This document shows positions 25,548 through 34,888 of a DNA stretch of 64,000 bases, piece after piece. A program made the translations under genes and the position numbers. A model generated the notes under the pieces. That model did no database searches, was not told the DNA's origin, and saw only the letters and a program-made list of their open reading frames with translations. Positions within the stretch are counted from its first letter, which is position 1, and each line of letters opens with the position of its first letter. Origin of the DNA: Exiguobacterium sp. Helios (GTDB lineage Bacteria > Bacillota > Bacilli > Exiguobacteriales > Exiguobacteriaceae); the NCBI RefSeq assembly GCF_014524545.1, contig NZ_CP053557.1, forward strand, positions 1,575,501-1,639,500, written 5' to 3'.

Positions 25548-25895
25548 TTAATAGAGTCCGGTCATCGTCAGTTTCAACAGCATCGAGATGATGTAGGTTT
25601 TTGCCGTTCGCGTATCTGTAAACTGTTGCTCGTCAAACGTTTTCCCCCGTTCACGGAAGAATGTATGCCATACACCCTGTTCCTGGTAGTAATAGAATCC
25701 GTCCGCCAGCCGGTCGCCTGAGGGTGAATCTGGAAAACCGTGTTTTTCGGTATAAGCGAAGACATCTGCTTCGGTGACGGTAAACACATCCAAATAGGAA
25801 TGATTCCGCATGTCAGAGACATTCAGTGTGTCGCAGGCAAACTGATACGGATTGCCGTACAGGAGAACTCTGATTTGTGTATCGTGGTCAATCAT
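25548..25895 (-). CDS. Hypothetical cytosolic protein, 115 residues
   Basis: 115 residues, no membrane segment, central aromatic stretch DGFYYYQEQGVWHTFF. AGGAG precedes the ATG. Likely co-transcribed with the GNAT gene downstream (17 bp). Looks like a small immunity-type or accessory protein but I recognise no family. Confidence 0.6.
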   Translation of the reverse strand: MIDHDTQIRVLLYGNPYQFACDTLNVSDMRNHSYLDVFTVTEADVFAYTEKHGFPDSPSGDRLADGFYYYQEQGVWHTFFRERGKTFDEQQFTDTRTAKTYIISMLLKLTMTGLY

Positions 25896-26098
25896 ATCCT
25901 TCGACTCCTGTCCTTGAAAAATGGTGATATCGACGTTCGAAATGTATTTCCATCATTTTAACATTTGGATTATTGTAAAACCAGATGATGGTAAAATAGA
26001 AGGAGAAAGTTGGCATTCGTTCAGAAGCTTCAAGGTTGTTATAGCACCGTCTCTGGATAGGTTATGTACGATATAAAATGGAAAGCAGGAACAAAATA

Positions 26099-26554
26099 AT
26101 GAACTATATCATGGAACTCCGAAAATTTGTCGGTACACGTCCGCTCGTCGTACCCGGCGCTTGTGTCATCGTCCTGAATGAACAAAAGGAAGTGTTATTA
26201 CAACTGCGCCGCGATAATCACTGTTGGGGACTTGCCGGCGGAGCACTCGATCCGGGTGAAACGCTGGAGCAGGCAGCGGCCCGTGAACTGTTTGAAGAAA
26301 CCGGACTGACGGCAAATCGGCTTGAGTTATTCAACGTCTACTCCGGCAACGACTTTTACTATAAATATCCGCACGGGGATGAGGTCTACAATGTCATCTC
26401 GGCCTATATCTGCCGCGACTATCAGGGGACATTGGTACAGGACGATAAAGAAGTCGCGGACTTACGGTTCTTCCGTTTAGACGACTTACCGGACAAAATC
26501 AATCCGCCGGAACATCCGATTTTGCTCGAGTTCATTGCAACGTATCAATCATAA
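26099..26554 (+). CDS. NUDIX hydrolase
   Basis: 151 residues. The Nudix box is complete (GGALDPGETLEQAAAREL followed by FEETGL), with the metal-binding REL-x-EE core, so it should hydrolyse a nucleoside-diphosphate-linked substrate with Mg. The opening MNYIMELRKFVGTRPL is the common start of a Bacillales Nudix subgroup, which is why I place the start at ATG 26099 rather than 26078. Substrate unknown. Confidence 0.9.
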   Translation: MNYIMELRKFVGTRPLVVPGACVIVLNEQKEVLLQLRRDNHCWGLAGGALDPGETLEQAAARELFEETGLTANRLELFNVYSGNDFYYKYPHGDEVYNVISAYICRDYQGTLVQDDKEVADLRFFRLDDLPDKINPPEHPILLEFIATYQS

Positions 26555-26626
26555 AGCGGCAACGCGACACGAGACACGTTCACAAGTTCTGTCTCTGTAA
26601 AGAAAGTAGCCGGAAGGAGAGAGCTC

Positions 26627-26923
26627 ATGAAGAGCATTGAAATAGTCGTCACCACGGTTCAATCAGCAGGCGAACTGCATCGTCTCTTAAAACAGAAACT
26701 GGACTTTCCGGCATATTACGGTGAGAACTGGGATGCATTTTGGGATCTTATCAGCGATCCGGAGGATTACGGTTTACCGGACGAAATCATATGGATTGGT
26801 TTTGCAGCACTCCAACGAAAGCTGCCGAAAGAAGCAGGGCAATTATTAGCGTGTCTGGATGATTATCATCAGGAAATGGAACTTCAGCCATGTATGTCGA
26901 CTTTCTTGGAAAATACGGATTGA
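26627..26923 (+). CDS. Barstar-family ribonuclease inhibitor, orphan
   Basis: 98 residues. Barstar pattern: LHRLLKQKLDFPAYYGENWD followed by AFWDLISD, the helix-2 region that plugs the barnase active site. GGAAGGAG precedes the ATG. No barnase-like RNase is visible nearby, so it is an orphan inhibitor, either protecting against toxins from other strains or against a distant cognate. Confidence 0.88.
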   Translation: MKSIEIVVTTVQSAGELHRLLKQKLDFPAYYGENWDAFWDLISDPEDYGLPDEIIWIGFAALQRKLPKEAGQLLACLDDYHQEMELQPCMSTFLENTD

Positions 26924-27015
26924 GGTCGATTACCCGTAATAGGGGGTTGCTCTGGGATGCGTTTCAGAATCTATACTGAAGATGAACAGTACATTATCCC
27001 GTGAGGAGGAACACC

Positions 27016-27909
27016 ATGCGCTTATTTGCCATTGATTTAGACGGCACCTTGTTACACTCAACTCATATGATTTCAGAACGAAATGTCACAGCCGTCAAGC
27101 GATGTCAGGAGAACGGAGATATCGTCGTGATCGCGACAGGGCGAGCGGCGTTTGATGCAGCGCATTTGTTACGGCTCCACCGGTTGGATTGTCCAATTAT
27201 CGGTTCAAACGGAGCAGAAATCCGGGCAGAATGCGAAGGGATAACGATACGGAAAAATACTTATGTCCCCTCTGATGAGAGTGAAGCCATCTTGAACTGC
27301 TTGCTGAAGAAGAACGTTTATCTTCAAATTTACTTGGAAGACGAAATTCTGTTGACGTTTGATGCGACGGATCGACTGATGAAACAAATCAATGACGAAC
27401 AGAGGATTAATCCATCGTTTCAAGCTGACGCATTTCTTCAATCCGTGCAACCACAATTGAAACAATACGGTGTCCGGGAAGTAACGGGTTTCTTAAATGT
27501 CGATTTCGCGAAAGTCATGAAATATATGGTCGTCAGTCCGAACGCAACCGTACTGAAACAAATTCAAAACGACTTATCATCGCAAAACTGTACCGTTACC
27601 AGTTCCGGCCCATTTAACCTCGAGGTAACGGCGAACGGAAGAGATAAAGGCATGGCATTGCAACAATTTGCTGAACGGTTGGGGATTTCACTGACAGCAA
27701 CGATAGCGATTGGCGATCATCACAATGACCTGCCGATGTTTCGGGTCGCCGGGACAAGTATTGCAATGGGGAATGCGGAAGACATCGTTAAACGACTGGC
27801 GACTTACAAGACAGGACATCATGATGAAGACGGGGTTGCCATGGCGTTGGAAATGTTTTGTTCGATTCCGTTCGATTTGGGAGGAGGACAGGATGGCAAA
27901 TATTACTGA
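27016..27909 (+). CDS. Cof-type HAD phosphatase
   Basis: 297 residues. HAD motif I FAIDLDGTLLHST (Asp nucleophile), motif II VIATGRA, motif III lysine region TANGRDKGMALQQFAER, and motif IV GDHHNDLPMFRVAG. The large C2-type cap places it with Cof/sugar-phosphatases acting on phosphosugars. ATG 27016 is preceded by GAGGAGG. Its 3' end overlaps the LacI-type regulator start by 17 bp, so the two are translationally linked; the regulator may respond to a related sugar. Confidence 0.9.
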   Translation: MRLFAIDLDGTLLHSTHMISERNVTAVKRCQENGDIVVIATGRAAFDAAHLLRLHRLDCPIIGSNGAEIRAECEGITIRKNTYVPSDESEAILNCLLKKNVYLQIYLEDEILLTFDATDRLMKQINDEQRINPSFQADAFLQSVQPQLKQYGVREVTGFLNVDFAKVMKYMVVSPNATVLKQIQNDLSSQNCTVTSSGPFNLEVTANGRDKGMALQQFAERLGISLTATIAIGDHHNDLPMFRVAGTSIAMGNAEDIVKRLATYKTGHHDEDGVAMALEMFCSIPFDLGGGQDGKYY

Positions 27910-28864
27910 AATTGCAAAAACCGCCGGCGTTTCCCGCTCGACGGTTTCCCGTGTATTGAACAATCAACCGTATGTCGTCGCGGAAAAGCGTGCGGCGGTT
28001 CTCCGGGCGATGGAGCAACTGGATTACCGGCCGAACCAAAACGCGGTTCATTTATCGCGTGGCAAAACAAATGTCATCGGTGTGATGGTCCCGCAAATCA
28101 ATCATCCGTTTTTTAGTCAACTGATCGAGGGCATCGGTATTGCCTGTGCCGAACAGAACATTTCGATGCTGATCCATCAAACGTTTAATGACAGGCAACA
28201 GGAACAGCTGTCGTTTACACAACTGAGGCGTAAACAAATCGACGGACTGATCATCGGCTCGTCGGTCAGTCCGCCTGACGTGCTCGAGCGTGTCCGACGC
28301 GATGGTCCGGTCGTAATCTGCGAACAGCGGGAAGAAAGTCTCGCGCAGGTCGCTGTTGATCATCAAAGTGGAGTCTTAGCAGTGTTATCTCATTTAGTGG
28401 AACGGGGACATTCTTCTCTTGGACTGTGTCTCGGAAATCCGGCGAGCGGTGTTGGACTAATTCGTCGCAACACCTTCGATGCGTTCGTTCAAGAACACGA
28501 TATATCCGTTTCGCCGGACTGGTATTTTGAGGAGAACTATTCCTTTGTGGATGGACAGGACGTGATGAAACGCTTGCTGAAACTGACGGACAGACCAACT
28601 GCCATCATCGTCGGGAATGATTACGTTGCTGCCGGCATCATTCATCAGGCGAAACAAGGAGGGATTAACATTCCGGAGATGCTTGCTGTGACCGGTTTTG
28701 ACAATCATCCGATTGCTGAAGCGATGGGGATGACGACCGTTGCTCAACCGATTGAACGTCTCGGGAAAGAAGCAGTCCAACTGCTCGATCGATTGGCTGC
28801 GGGAAAAGAGCTTCCCATCTGTCAGCCGATTCCACTCGAGCTGATTGTGCGTGAAACGACATGA
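27893..28864 (+). CDS. LacI/GalR family transcriptional regulator
   Basis: 323 residues. N-terminal HTH and hinge helix: NITEIAKTAGVSRSTVSRVL, then LDYRPNQNAVHLSRGKT. Residues 60-323 are a periplasmic-binding-type effector domain, with the usual TAIIVGNDYVAAGI and LAVTGFDNHPIAEAM. Start ATG 27893 follows GGAGGAGGA and lies within the HAD gene end. Effector and targets unknown; the partner phosphatase suggests a sugar phosphate. Confidence 0.92.
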   Translation: MANITEIAKTAGVSRSTVSRVLNNQPYVVAEKRAAVLRAMEQLDYRPNQNAVHLSRGKTNVIGVMVPQINHPFFSQLIEGIGIACAEQNISMLIHQTFNDRQQEQLSFTQLRRKQIDGLIIGSSVSPPDVLERVRRDGPVVICEQREESLAQVAVDHQSGVLAVLSHLVERGHSSLGLCLGNPASGVGLIRRNTFDAFVQEHDISVSPDWYFEENYSFVDGQDVMKRLLKLTDRPTAIIVGNDYVAAGIIHQAKQGGINIPEMLAVTGFDNHPIAEAMGMTTVAQPIERLGKEAVQLLDRLAAGKELPICQPIPLELIVRETT

Positions 28865-28935
28865 TACTTGAAAGTTGTAAAGCTTGTAAACGTAGCGGTT
28901 TATCTTCGCAAAGCGGTTGGTCAGGAGAGGATTAT

Positions 28936-29295
28936 ATGGAAATCTATCAATTTAAAAAAGAAGTGGGTAAGAAAATTACAAAGTTCGACTCAGATTTTGT
29001 GATGTCACGTATTACACAGACAGACAAAGTAGCACATATAGGATGTGTGCATTTAGATGAGGATGGGTTAATTGGTTATCATCCAGCTGTTGTTCCTCAA
29101 CTTCTTTTAGTTGTAAGCGGAGAAGGCTGGGTCAGAGGTGAAACGGATGAATACATCAAAGTTCATAGTGGGGAAGCAGTGTTCTGGGATAAAGATGAAT
29201 GGCATGAAACCAAAACAGATACGGGATTGACTGCAATCGTTATAGAAAGCGAAGAGCTGACCACTTCATCATTAATATCTTTGGAAAAATTTTAA
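28936..29295 (+). CDS. Cupin-fold protein
   Basis: 119 residues with cupin pattern: IGYHPAVVPQLLLVVSGEG (motif 1 His, here with Pro instead of second His) and VHSGEAVFWDKDEWHETKT (motif 2). Probably a small metal or ligand-binding beta-barrel. ATG 28936 is preceded by AGGAGAGG. It follows the LacI gene by 70 bp on the same strand. Function unknown. Confidence 0.75.
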   Translation: MEIYQFKKEVGKKITKFDSDFVMSRITQTDKVAHIGCVHLDEDGLIGYHPAVVPQLLLVVSGEGWVRGETDEYIKVHSGEAVFWDKDEWHETKTDTGLTAIVIESEELTTSSLISLEKF

Positions 29296-29435
29296 GTGTT
29301 AATACATATGAGAAACTAAAAAAATATCCTAATTAAGCTGCCGTTACAGCTTATTCATTCGGTGCAATAATTGTAAAGAGGATTTCTTTGTCTTGCCAGA
29401 TTTGATATAGATAGCCTGCTTTCAGGTGCGAACGA

Positions 29436-29484
29436 AAAAACGCAGATGCTCTGTTCTTCCGTGAACAGGAGGATCTGCGTTTTT
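29436..29484 (-). terminator. Branched stem-loop terminator
   Basis: Outer arms 29436-29447 and 29473-29484 (12 bp) and inner arms 29451-29456 and 29463-29468 (6 bp) pair perfectly, with A and T runs outside. It overlaps the stop of the - strand gene at 29484. Confidence 0.75.
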
Positions 29485-29705
29485 CACATGAAAGTCTTTC
29501 GTTTGTACATTTTCTCTTCGATTCGATTCCAAATACGTGTTGCGATATAAATATTACATACTGAAACGATAGCTGCGATGACAATCATACTGATACCGGT
29601 ATCATCTGCTAAAACAAGCGGTTTAAAGATCGTGAACACGATAGACAGAAGAATCGGAATGGTAATGCCGATCCATACAGAAAAGAATAATAGTGCTTTC
29701 CACAT
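29484..29705 (-). CDS. Small two-helix membrane protein
   Basis: 73 residues, two helices (about 3-27 and 41-57), basic C-terminus (EEKMYKRKTFM). The start ATG 29705 is nine bases from AAAGGA; the ATG at 29714 would overlap the RBS. No family recognised. Confidence 0.6.
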   Translation of the reverse strand: MWKALLFFSVWIGITIPILLSIVFTIFKPLVLADDTGISMIVIAAIVSVCNIYIATRIWNRIEEKMYKRKTFM

Positions 29706-29843
29706 CAAGCTCATCCTTTCAAGGTGAATCTATAATGTAGTATATCAAACAATAGACTTTATATTAGAAAAAATGGAAAACTTAGACATATTCCGTTATT
29801 CTTTATAGGTAGCACAACATTATTTTCCGGTAAGGAGCATAAA

Positions 29844-30518
29844 ATGACAGAAGTCCTGATTATAGAAGAACCTGTTACCACAAAGTTCATAGAAGATTTA
29901 GTGCATCCCCATCGGTTTGACGGAGGTTTACCTGTTGTGCATCGTTTAAGCGGAGAAGGACACGTCGAAGAAGGTCGAGAATTTTTAATGGCATTCTTAA
30001 CACATCAAGCGGTCTTCCCGTTGTATGTGCATTTTGTCGACGAGTATGAACTGTCTGAAGACTTTACGACCTTTTTTCAACAACATCAGATTGACTATAC
30101 GGTTGACGACTGTGGCGGCAACTTGAAATCTTACGGGTATAAACGGTACAACTATTATTCTTGTATTACGGCAAAAATCCAAAATATTGCTGACTTGCGG
30201 CTTGTATTAAACAAAACGTACTGGCTCGCATCTGAAAATGTATTCTACTGCATCAGTCATTCAGATTCTTTAACGTTTGAATGGGGAGAGTTCTTAGAAT
30301 GGGGAGTCAAAAGAAGACGATCCATCGCTGTATTTGATTTTAATGCTTCAAAGACCTACATCACCACTGATTATGACGGGTTAGGATTTTGTATCCTCAG
30401 CCGGGATACGCAGTATGCTTCTCTTGCTGGCATGATCGCCAGTTTGCCGGACCAGATGGTCGTTACGCAAATTAATGATGAAGTCATAGAGGAAGACGAT
30501 GACTTCTCTCTTCTATAA
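29844..30518 (+). CDS. Immunity-like family protein (TYW family), member A
   Basis: 224 residues, acidic, cytosolic. Core: a FPLYVHF strand near 57, a Tyr-rich YYSCITAKI strand near 105, the L-x-LVLNKTYWLASENVFYCIS segment near 120-140 and an acidic tail. The same order recurs at 36553, 42998, 43651 and 44251, which I call the TYW family after this TYW segment. No known domain recognised. AAGGAG precedes the ATG. It opens the long + strand accessory region. Confidence 0.7.
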   Translation: MTEVLIIEEPVTTKFIEDLVHPHRFDGGLPVVHRLSGEGHVEEGREFLMAFLTHQAVFPLYVHFVDEYELSEDFTTFFQQHQIDYTVDDCGGNLKSYGYKRYNYYSCITAKIQNIADLRLVLNKTYWLASENVFYCISHSDSLTFEWGEFLEWGVKRRRSIAVFDFNASKTYITTDYDGLGFCILSRDTQYASLAGMIASLPDQMVVTQINDEVIEEDDDFSLL

Positions 30519-30571
30519 TACTTATGATGTTTGCTGCGTTAGGACCGTTGTGATGAATGATTAAAAAATAC

Positions 30572-31480
30572 TTAATCGTACGATGCAATAGCTTCTCGTA
30601 AAAATTCCAAGTAGTTGTCTATGAAATGTTGTGGACTTAGAATTTTAACCATGTTTCCCAAACCGGCTAAGAACTGATAGGAAAACGGGCTCTCAGGTAA
30701 TTCAATGTTCGCCAAATAGTGATGGATCGTCACTTCCGTAACAGATTTTTTTCCATATCTCTCGATGAATTGATCTCGTACGCGAGCATCAATTAATAGT
30801 TGCACCGTGACCATATCTAATTTTGCTGCCTTGTCATGGCTTTTTATTAGGTCTTCTTCAGATCTTGGTTTAAAAAAACCTGCTTTTTGAATGTCTAACA
30901 TTCTTGTCAACTTAAACGTACGGTAGTCGTTTCGTTCCCGGCTGTAACCAACCAGATACCAATGCCTCTCGATGAATTGCAGTTTATATGGTTCTACGAT
31001 CCGACACGTTCTTTGTCCAACCTGATCGATATAGTCAAACTTCAACAACCAATGCTGTTCGATTGCCTGATTGATGAATGCAATGTCTTCTTTGATTTCT
31101 TCTCTTCCCGACCAATCATAGAAGGACAGGTCAAGCTTTGATGGGATATGTGTTTTAGACATGGCTTTGATTTTTTGAATCGTCATCTGAATGTTGGGAT
31201 TCGTTATTAATTGATCGTATCCGGCCAACGAAATCAGGATATTTTCTAAATCATTGTGATTTACTAACCGTTTATCGAACTTGTATTCGTCCATCAATGC
31301 ATATCCACCTTCAGCACCATGTTGCGCATAGATAGGGATGTTTGCATAACTCAATGCCTCCATGTCTCGTTGAATCGTCCGTTTCGAGACATTGAATAGC
31401 CGGCTGAATTCTGAAGCGGAGATTATTTCTTTTTGCAGTAGAATCATTACGATGGAGATAAGTCGTTCAATTTTTTTCAT
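30572..31480 (-). CDS. YafY-type HTH-WYL transcriptional regulator
   Basis: 302 residues. N-terminal winged helix (EFSRLFNVSKRTIQRDMEAL), then a WYL domain with LQFIERHWYLVGYSRER (the WYL core) and a C-terminal WCX part. WYL regulators sense nucleic acids or small ligands and are often linked to DNA-damage or defence loci. GGAGGA precedes the ATG. It is transcribed away from a PhnB-like VOC gene, a pairing common in Bacillales; a palindrome lies between them. Confidence 0.9.
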   Translation of the reverse strand: MKKIERLISIVMILLQKEIISASEFSRLFNVSKRTIQRDMEALSYANIPIYAQHGAEGGYALMDEYKFDKRLVNHNDLENILISLAGYDQLITNPNIQMTIQKIKAMSKTHIPSKLDLSFYDWSGREEIKEDIAFINQAIEQHWLLKFDYIDQVGQRTCRIVEPYKLQFIERHWYLVGYSRERNDYRTFKLTRMLDIQKAGFFKPRSEEDLIKSHDKAAKLDMVTVQLLIDARVRDQFIERYGKKSVTEVTIHHYLANIELPESPFSYQFLAGLGNMVKILSPQHFIDNYLEFLREAIASYD

Positions 31481-31497
31481 GGAGTCCTCCTATATAC

Positions 31498-31511
31498 GAC
31501 ACCTAGTTGTC
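31498..31511. promoter_or_regulatory. Operator-like palindrome between WYL regulator and VOC gene
   Basis: GACACCTAGTTGTC is a 14-bp inverted repeat with 12 of 14 bases symmetric. It lies at the WYL gene start and about 45 bp before the VOC gene, so it is a natural site for autoregulation and control of the neighbour. Inference only. Confidence 0.45.
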
Positions 31512-31557
31512 ACCTATAGCCTATTATACTTGGATTAAACAAAGGAGGAGATAAAAA

Positions 31558-32013
31558 ATGAAAACGGTAGCTTATTTACAATTCGATGGTCAAGCAGAAG
31601 AAGCATTGACGTTCTATGAAAAAGCGTTACAGGCAACAGATGTTAAGAAAGTACGATTCAATGCTTTAGGAGAGAACCCTAATATGCCGCTTGGAAAAGA
31701 GGATCAAGAGTTAATCATGGAGTCACGTATTGAATTTGCGGGGAATACCTTAATGCTTTCAGATGTTCCTTCTGCAATGCAAACGGTGACAGGAGGAATT
31801 CATAAAGGGAATTCTCTTCTGATCAGTATTGTCGATGCGACACCGGAAGTGAATTCCTCTCTTTTTAACGGTCTCTCTGAAGGAGGCACTGTCATCATGC
31901 CTTTATCAAACACCCCTTGGTCGGCCAGTTTCGGAATGCTGATTGATCAATTTGGTGTGACATGGAAATTTAACAGTGAAGCGAGTAAGTTTCTTGAGAG
32001 CTTTACAAAGTAA
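31558..32013 (+). CDS. PhnB-like VOC superfamily protein
   Basis: 151 residues. PhnB/3-demethylubiquinone-methyltransferase-like VOC protein: opening YLQFDGQAEEALTFYEKAL, central MESRIEFAGNTLMLSD, ending PLSNTPWSASFGMLIDQFG. Family members are glyoxalase-fold enzymes or binding proteins of unknown reaction. GGAGGAG precedes the ATG. Divergent WYL regulator probably controls it. Confidence 0.88.
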   Translation: MKTVAYLQFDGQAEEALTFYEKALQATDVKKVRFNALGENPNMPLGKEDQELIMESRIEFAGNTLMLSDVPSAMQTVTGGIHKGNSLLISIVDATPEVNSSLFNGLSEGGTVIMPLSNTPWSASFGMLIDQFGVTWKFNSEASKFLESFTK

Positions 32014-32052
32014 AAATGAGAAGAGTCATCAAAAAAGGAATGTATGACATGC

Positions 32053-32093
32053 AAAGAGCTGGTTCTCCAGATTTATGGAGGCTGGCTTTTTCT
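32053..32093 (+). terminator. Probable terminator after the VOC gene
   Basis: Arms near 32053-32067 and 32076-32093 pair with several G-T pairs, followed by a T-run. It lies 40 bp after the VOC stop. Confidence 0.55.
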
Positions 32094-32190
32094 ATATTCA
32101 CAAATTAATGACGACCGGTTGTTTGAAGGCGAAACCGATTAACCTCAATTTACGTAAAAGAGATATCGAACGGAAGATGGAGGAATGCAA

Positions 32191-32505
32191 GTGGAACTTG
32201 TTTTATATAATTTGTGTCTGATTGCCTGTATCGGAACAGTCACGGCACTTCTGTTTAATCGGTTGCAACCGGGTAGTCGTATTCGGACGATCAGTGTCAG
32301 TGTGACCGTCTTGTTGCTGGTTTTGGTCAGTGTAACCGCGTTGCTTGGATGGAATGCTGCAGAGGAAAAGCTGTACCGATCATTTTATTTATTAGTCATG
32401 AATATCTTTTCGCTCTGGTCTGTACGAATTGAAGGAAACAATAGGAAAACCATTGTCTGGTCGCTGACGCTGGCCTTGGTCGTATTGGTGTTCGGACAAT
32501 TTTAG
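32191..32505 (+). CDS. Four-helix membrane protein
   Basis: 104 residues, about four hydrophobic helices with short loops. The GTG at 32191 lies seven bases from GGAGG; ATG 32185 would sit on the RBS. No family recognised. Confidence 0.6.
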   Translation: MELVLYNLCLIACIGTVTALLFNRLQPGSRIRTISVSVTVLLLVLVSVTALLGWNAAEEKLYRSFYLLVMNIFSLWSVRIEGNNRKTIVWSLTLALVVLVFGQF

Positions 32506-32556
32506 GATGACATATGATAGAAATCGTACATAGATGTTAAAAAAGAGCTGTTCATA

Positions 32557-32802
32557 TTGAAGAAAAAAATATTGAGTATCTCCATTTTGCTGATGATAGG
32601 CGGTGTATTTGGAAACATACTTTTTACCCGCCTCGGTTATTTTCCGAATGCAGACTTTCGGATTATGAGTATTCCGTTAGCAGCGGGAGCGCATTACTTT
32701 AATCTAGGACTGGTGTTATTCCCATGGTTTCTGGAGAAAAAACAATTTTCGAAAACGTTGCTGGCACTTATACTAATTATTTGGTTGCCTGAAGCCGTCT
32801 AA
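32557..32802 (+). CDS. Small membrane protein, 81 residues
   Basis: 81 residues with two or three hydrophobic segments (about 5-25, 42-58, 66-80). The likely start is TTG 32557, with only a weak RBS (AAAGAG) upstream, so the start is uncertain. It ends 26 bp before a SUKH gene. Confidence 0.5.
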   Translation: MKKKILSISILLMIGGVFGNILFTRLGYFPNADFRIMSIPLAAGAHYFNLGLVLFPWFLEKKQFSKTLLALILIIWLPEAV

Positions 32803-32828
32803 ACAACATGGACAGGAGCGAAGATGTC

Positions 32829-33698
32829 GTGAGTAAACTCATTAAACGTCTACACCCCGATTCAAGGGTGCCCGGGGCATCAGCTGTTGACCTGAAAAAA
32901 GCAGAACGTGCCTTAGGTGTTTTGTTTCCGGATGAATACAAAGACCTTTTTTTACAGACGAATGGTGCACAGTTTGGCGAATGGAGCCTGTATCCTGTAC
33001 CAACGAGACAAGAAGTCTTACAGGATATCGTTCGTCACAATGAGAAGCGTCCGGCTAGCTTGCCCGATGACTTGATTTGTATCGGTGAAAATCTAACGGG
33101 TGACAAGCTGTGTTACCGGATCCGGAAACGTTTCCTGCAAGAGCTCGTCTTTAGATGGAACGAAAAAACGGGAATCGCAAAATATCCGTCGTCTTCTTTG
33201 GAACAGTTCGTCGATTGGCATGTCCCGAAACGAAAAACGAATCAGGCCTACCGACTTGGCCGTTTCATGGTAGAGGGCAACGAACTAATCGTGACGGATC
33301 CTTACTATGGACTAGAGGAAGAAACAGATCTACAGCTGATTTTGTCGAATGTGAAATCAGGCAGCTGGACCGCAGCTATCATTTACACGGAAGACGAATG
33401 GGTTAAGCAATTACTTGTTTTTGAAGGGGGCAAAAAGCGGAGCGGCAAATGGCACCGGCAGGATCAACCAATCGGCGTGGACTCGGCACTGGCTGGCATT
33501 TTTGATGGGACAGCTTATCGTCAGCATCAAGCGATGGAGTTCGAGACTGTTGTTTCTGCCGACGATCAAGCCGGTATCGTCTCATTTGGTGCCGTCTCAA
33601 CGTCGGGTTTCGGAGACGGACTGTACGATGTGGACGTACAGTATGATGTCTCGAGGCAAATCGTCGGCGTACGGGTCAACTTCGCAGATGATGAATGA
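32829..33698 (+). CDS. SUKH-1 protein with DUF4241-like C-terminus
   Basis: 289 residues. Residues 1-130: SUKH-1 (LKKAERALGVLFPDEYKDLF, then TNGAQFGEW). Residues 145-289: a second domain with VTDPYYG, TAAIIYTEDEW and FGDGLYDVDVQYD, matching the calcium-like GDG turn of DUF4241-type proteins and similar to the protein at 40267. Two immunity-type domains in one chain. Start taken as GTG 32829, ten bases from AGGAG; ATG 32808 is the alternative. The next gene starts 13 bp later. Confidence 0.75.
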   Translation: MSKLIKRLHPDSRVPGASAVDLKKAERALGVLFPDEYKDLFLQTNGAQFGEWSLYPVPTRQEVLQDIVRHNEKRPASLPDDLICIGENLTGDKLCYRIRKRFLQELVFRWNEKTGIAKYPSSSLEQFVDWHVPKRKTNQAYRLGRFMVEGNELIVTDPYYGLEEETDLQLILSNVKSGSWTAAIIYTEDEWVKQLLVFEGGKKRSGKWHRQDQPIGVDSALAGIFDGTAYRQHQAMEFETVVSADDQAGIVSFGAVSTSGFGDGLYDVDVQYDVSRQIVGVRVNFADDE

Positions 33699-33711
33699 AG
33701 GAGTTGGGATA

Positions 33712-34299
33712 ATGGAGTTGGATGGTATGTTGGTCGGTGAAGGAACTGCTTTTATCTTTCCATCCGAGGACAAAGGAAAAGTTCGTTTTCACTGTCATGA
33801 GGATGATGAAGAATACGCAGATGTTGATATGGATCAGTTGTTGAAAGAGTCGTGGCAGGAAGGGATGGATCTTTACAGCAAGAACATTCAAGAATTTTTA
33901 CTTGAATTGGGCCACTATCCTTTGTACGTCCATAGTATGAGTGGTTCGGACAAAATCAATCTTTCACCTGACGCTGACAGCAGAACAAGATTTGACCGGT
34001 GGAATATCTATCATCGATTGACCATCACTTCAGAAGAAGCATTTCTTCATTATTTTCCTAAAGTCTATCAAGATGCATACAATAACGAGAGTATATTGTT
34101 TTCAAGCGAGAAGACGGTTAAAATCGATGAAACAAAAAATGACTTTTATTTTAAAAAGTTCATGTTGAACTTCTCGGATGATGAGCGGAATTGTTTCTTC
34201 CTATGGTTAAATCATGACGGCAATGGATTTGACTTTATTTCAAATTTTTCAAATCATCCGTATCAACACGAAACGATTGAAATCGAGGACGCTGAATGA
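33712..34299 (+). CDS. Hypothetical acidic protein, distant TYW-family member
   Basis: 195 residues, acidic. It has LGHYPLYVHSMSG near 65, YHRLTITSEEAFLHYFP near 100 and FFLWLNHDGNGF near 175, which follow the order of the TYW family (PLYVHF strand, Tyr-rich strand, C-terminal GF/L motif) but with low similarity. ATG 33712 is preceded by AAGGAG. 13 bp after the SUKH gene, so probably one transcript with it. Confidence 0.6.
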   Translation: MELDGMLVGEGTAFIFPSEDKGKVRFHCHEDDEEYADVDMDQLLKESWQEGMDLYSKNIQEFLLELGHYPLYVHSMSGSDKINLSPDADSRTRFDRWNIYHRLTITSEEAFLHYFPKVYQDAYNNESILFSSEKTVKIDETKNDFYFKKFMLNFSDDERNCFFLWLNHDGNGFDFISNFSNHPYQHETIEIEDAE

Positions 34300-34310
34300 G
34301 CGGATATGGT

Positions 34311-34359
34311 AAAAGGAGTGCAACCAGGCGATGGAAACAGATCCGGTTACACTCTTTTT
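34311..34359. terminator. Bidirectional stem-loop terminator
   Basis: Arms 34311-34325 and 34345-34359 pair over 15 positions with two G-T pairs and end in a T-run. It lies between the convergent genes ending at 34299 (+) and 34361 (-). Confidence 0.75.
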
Positions 34360-34360
34360 G

Positions 34361-34888
34361 TTATTCTTTCACTTCTGCAATTGTCTCGAAGATTCGTGAA
34401 TAGACATCTTTGACATTTTTATCGTTCTTTTGATTGTTATTGATTCCGTATTCCCAGTAGCGATAGCTGTCCTTTTTCTCTAGCAGATAACCGGATGCAT
34501 AAGCATCATTTACCTCGCTCGCATTGTCATACGTCAAGTTTTCAAAAACAAAGGGAAGGAACCCTTTTGTCGTCTCTAAGAAGAAAATCGGAACATCGAG
34601 TTTCCGGTACACCTTGATGTACTTCTCTTCATCTGCCTGTTTTAGAATATCTTTTGTGATGAACACTGCATCAAATTTTGAGGAAACGCGGTTCGTGTCC
34701 TCTAATTCTTCAAATGAGAGTGTCATGAACTTTACATTGTTCTCATGGAGATCAGGCTGTTCTCCGATCACACCGATGTTTAAGTATGTTCCATCATAGG
34801 AAGAAGCTTTTACTTCTTTTGATATGTCTGAACCACAACCAGCTAGTGCAGTAGCGACAATGAGTGAACCAAATAACAATTTTTTCAT
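34361..34888 (-). CDS. Lipoprotein, ABC-type binding-like or hypothetical
   Basis: 175 residues. Lipobox ALAGC at 15-19. The mature part has a Rossmann-like alternation (TYLNIGVIGEQPDL, DAVFITKDILKQ, VPIFFLETTK), reminiscent of a truncated substrate-binding lobe, but I recognise no family. AAAGGAG precedes the ATG 34888. It is the only - strand gene between 31.5 and 45 kb. Confidence 0.65.
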   Translation of the reverse strand: MKKLLFGSLIVATALAGCGSDISKEVKASSYDGTYLNIGVIGEQPDLHENNVKFMTLSFEELEDTNRVSSKFDAVFITKDILKQADEEKYIKVYRKLDVPIFFLETTKGFLPFVFENLTYDNASEVNDAYASGYLLEKKDSYRYWEYGINNNQKNDKNVKDVYSRIFETIAEVKE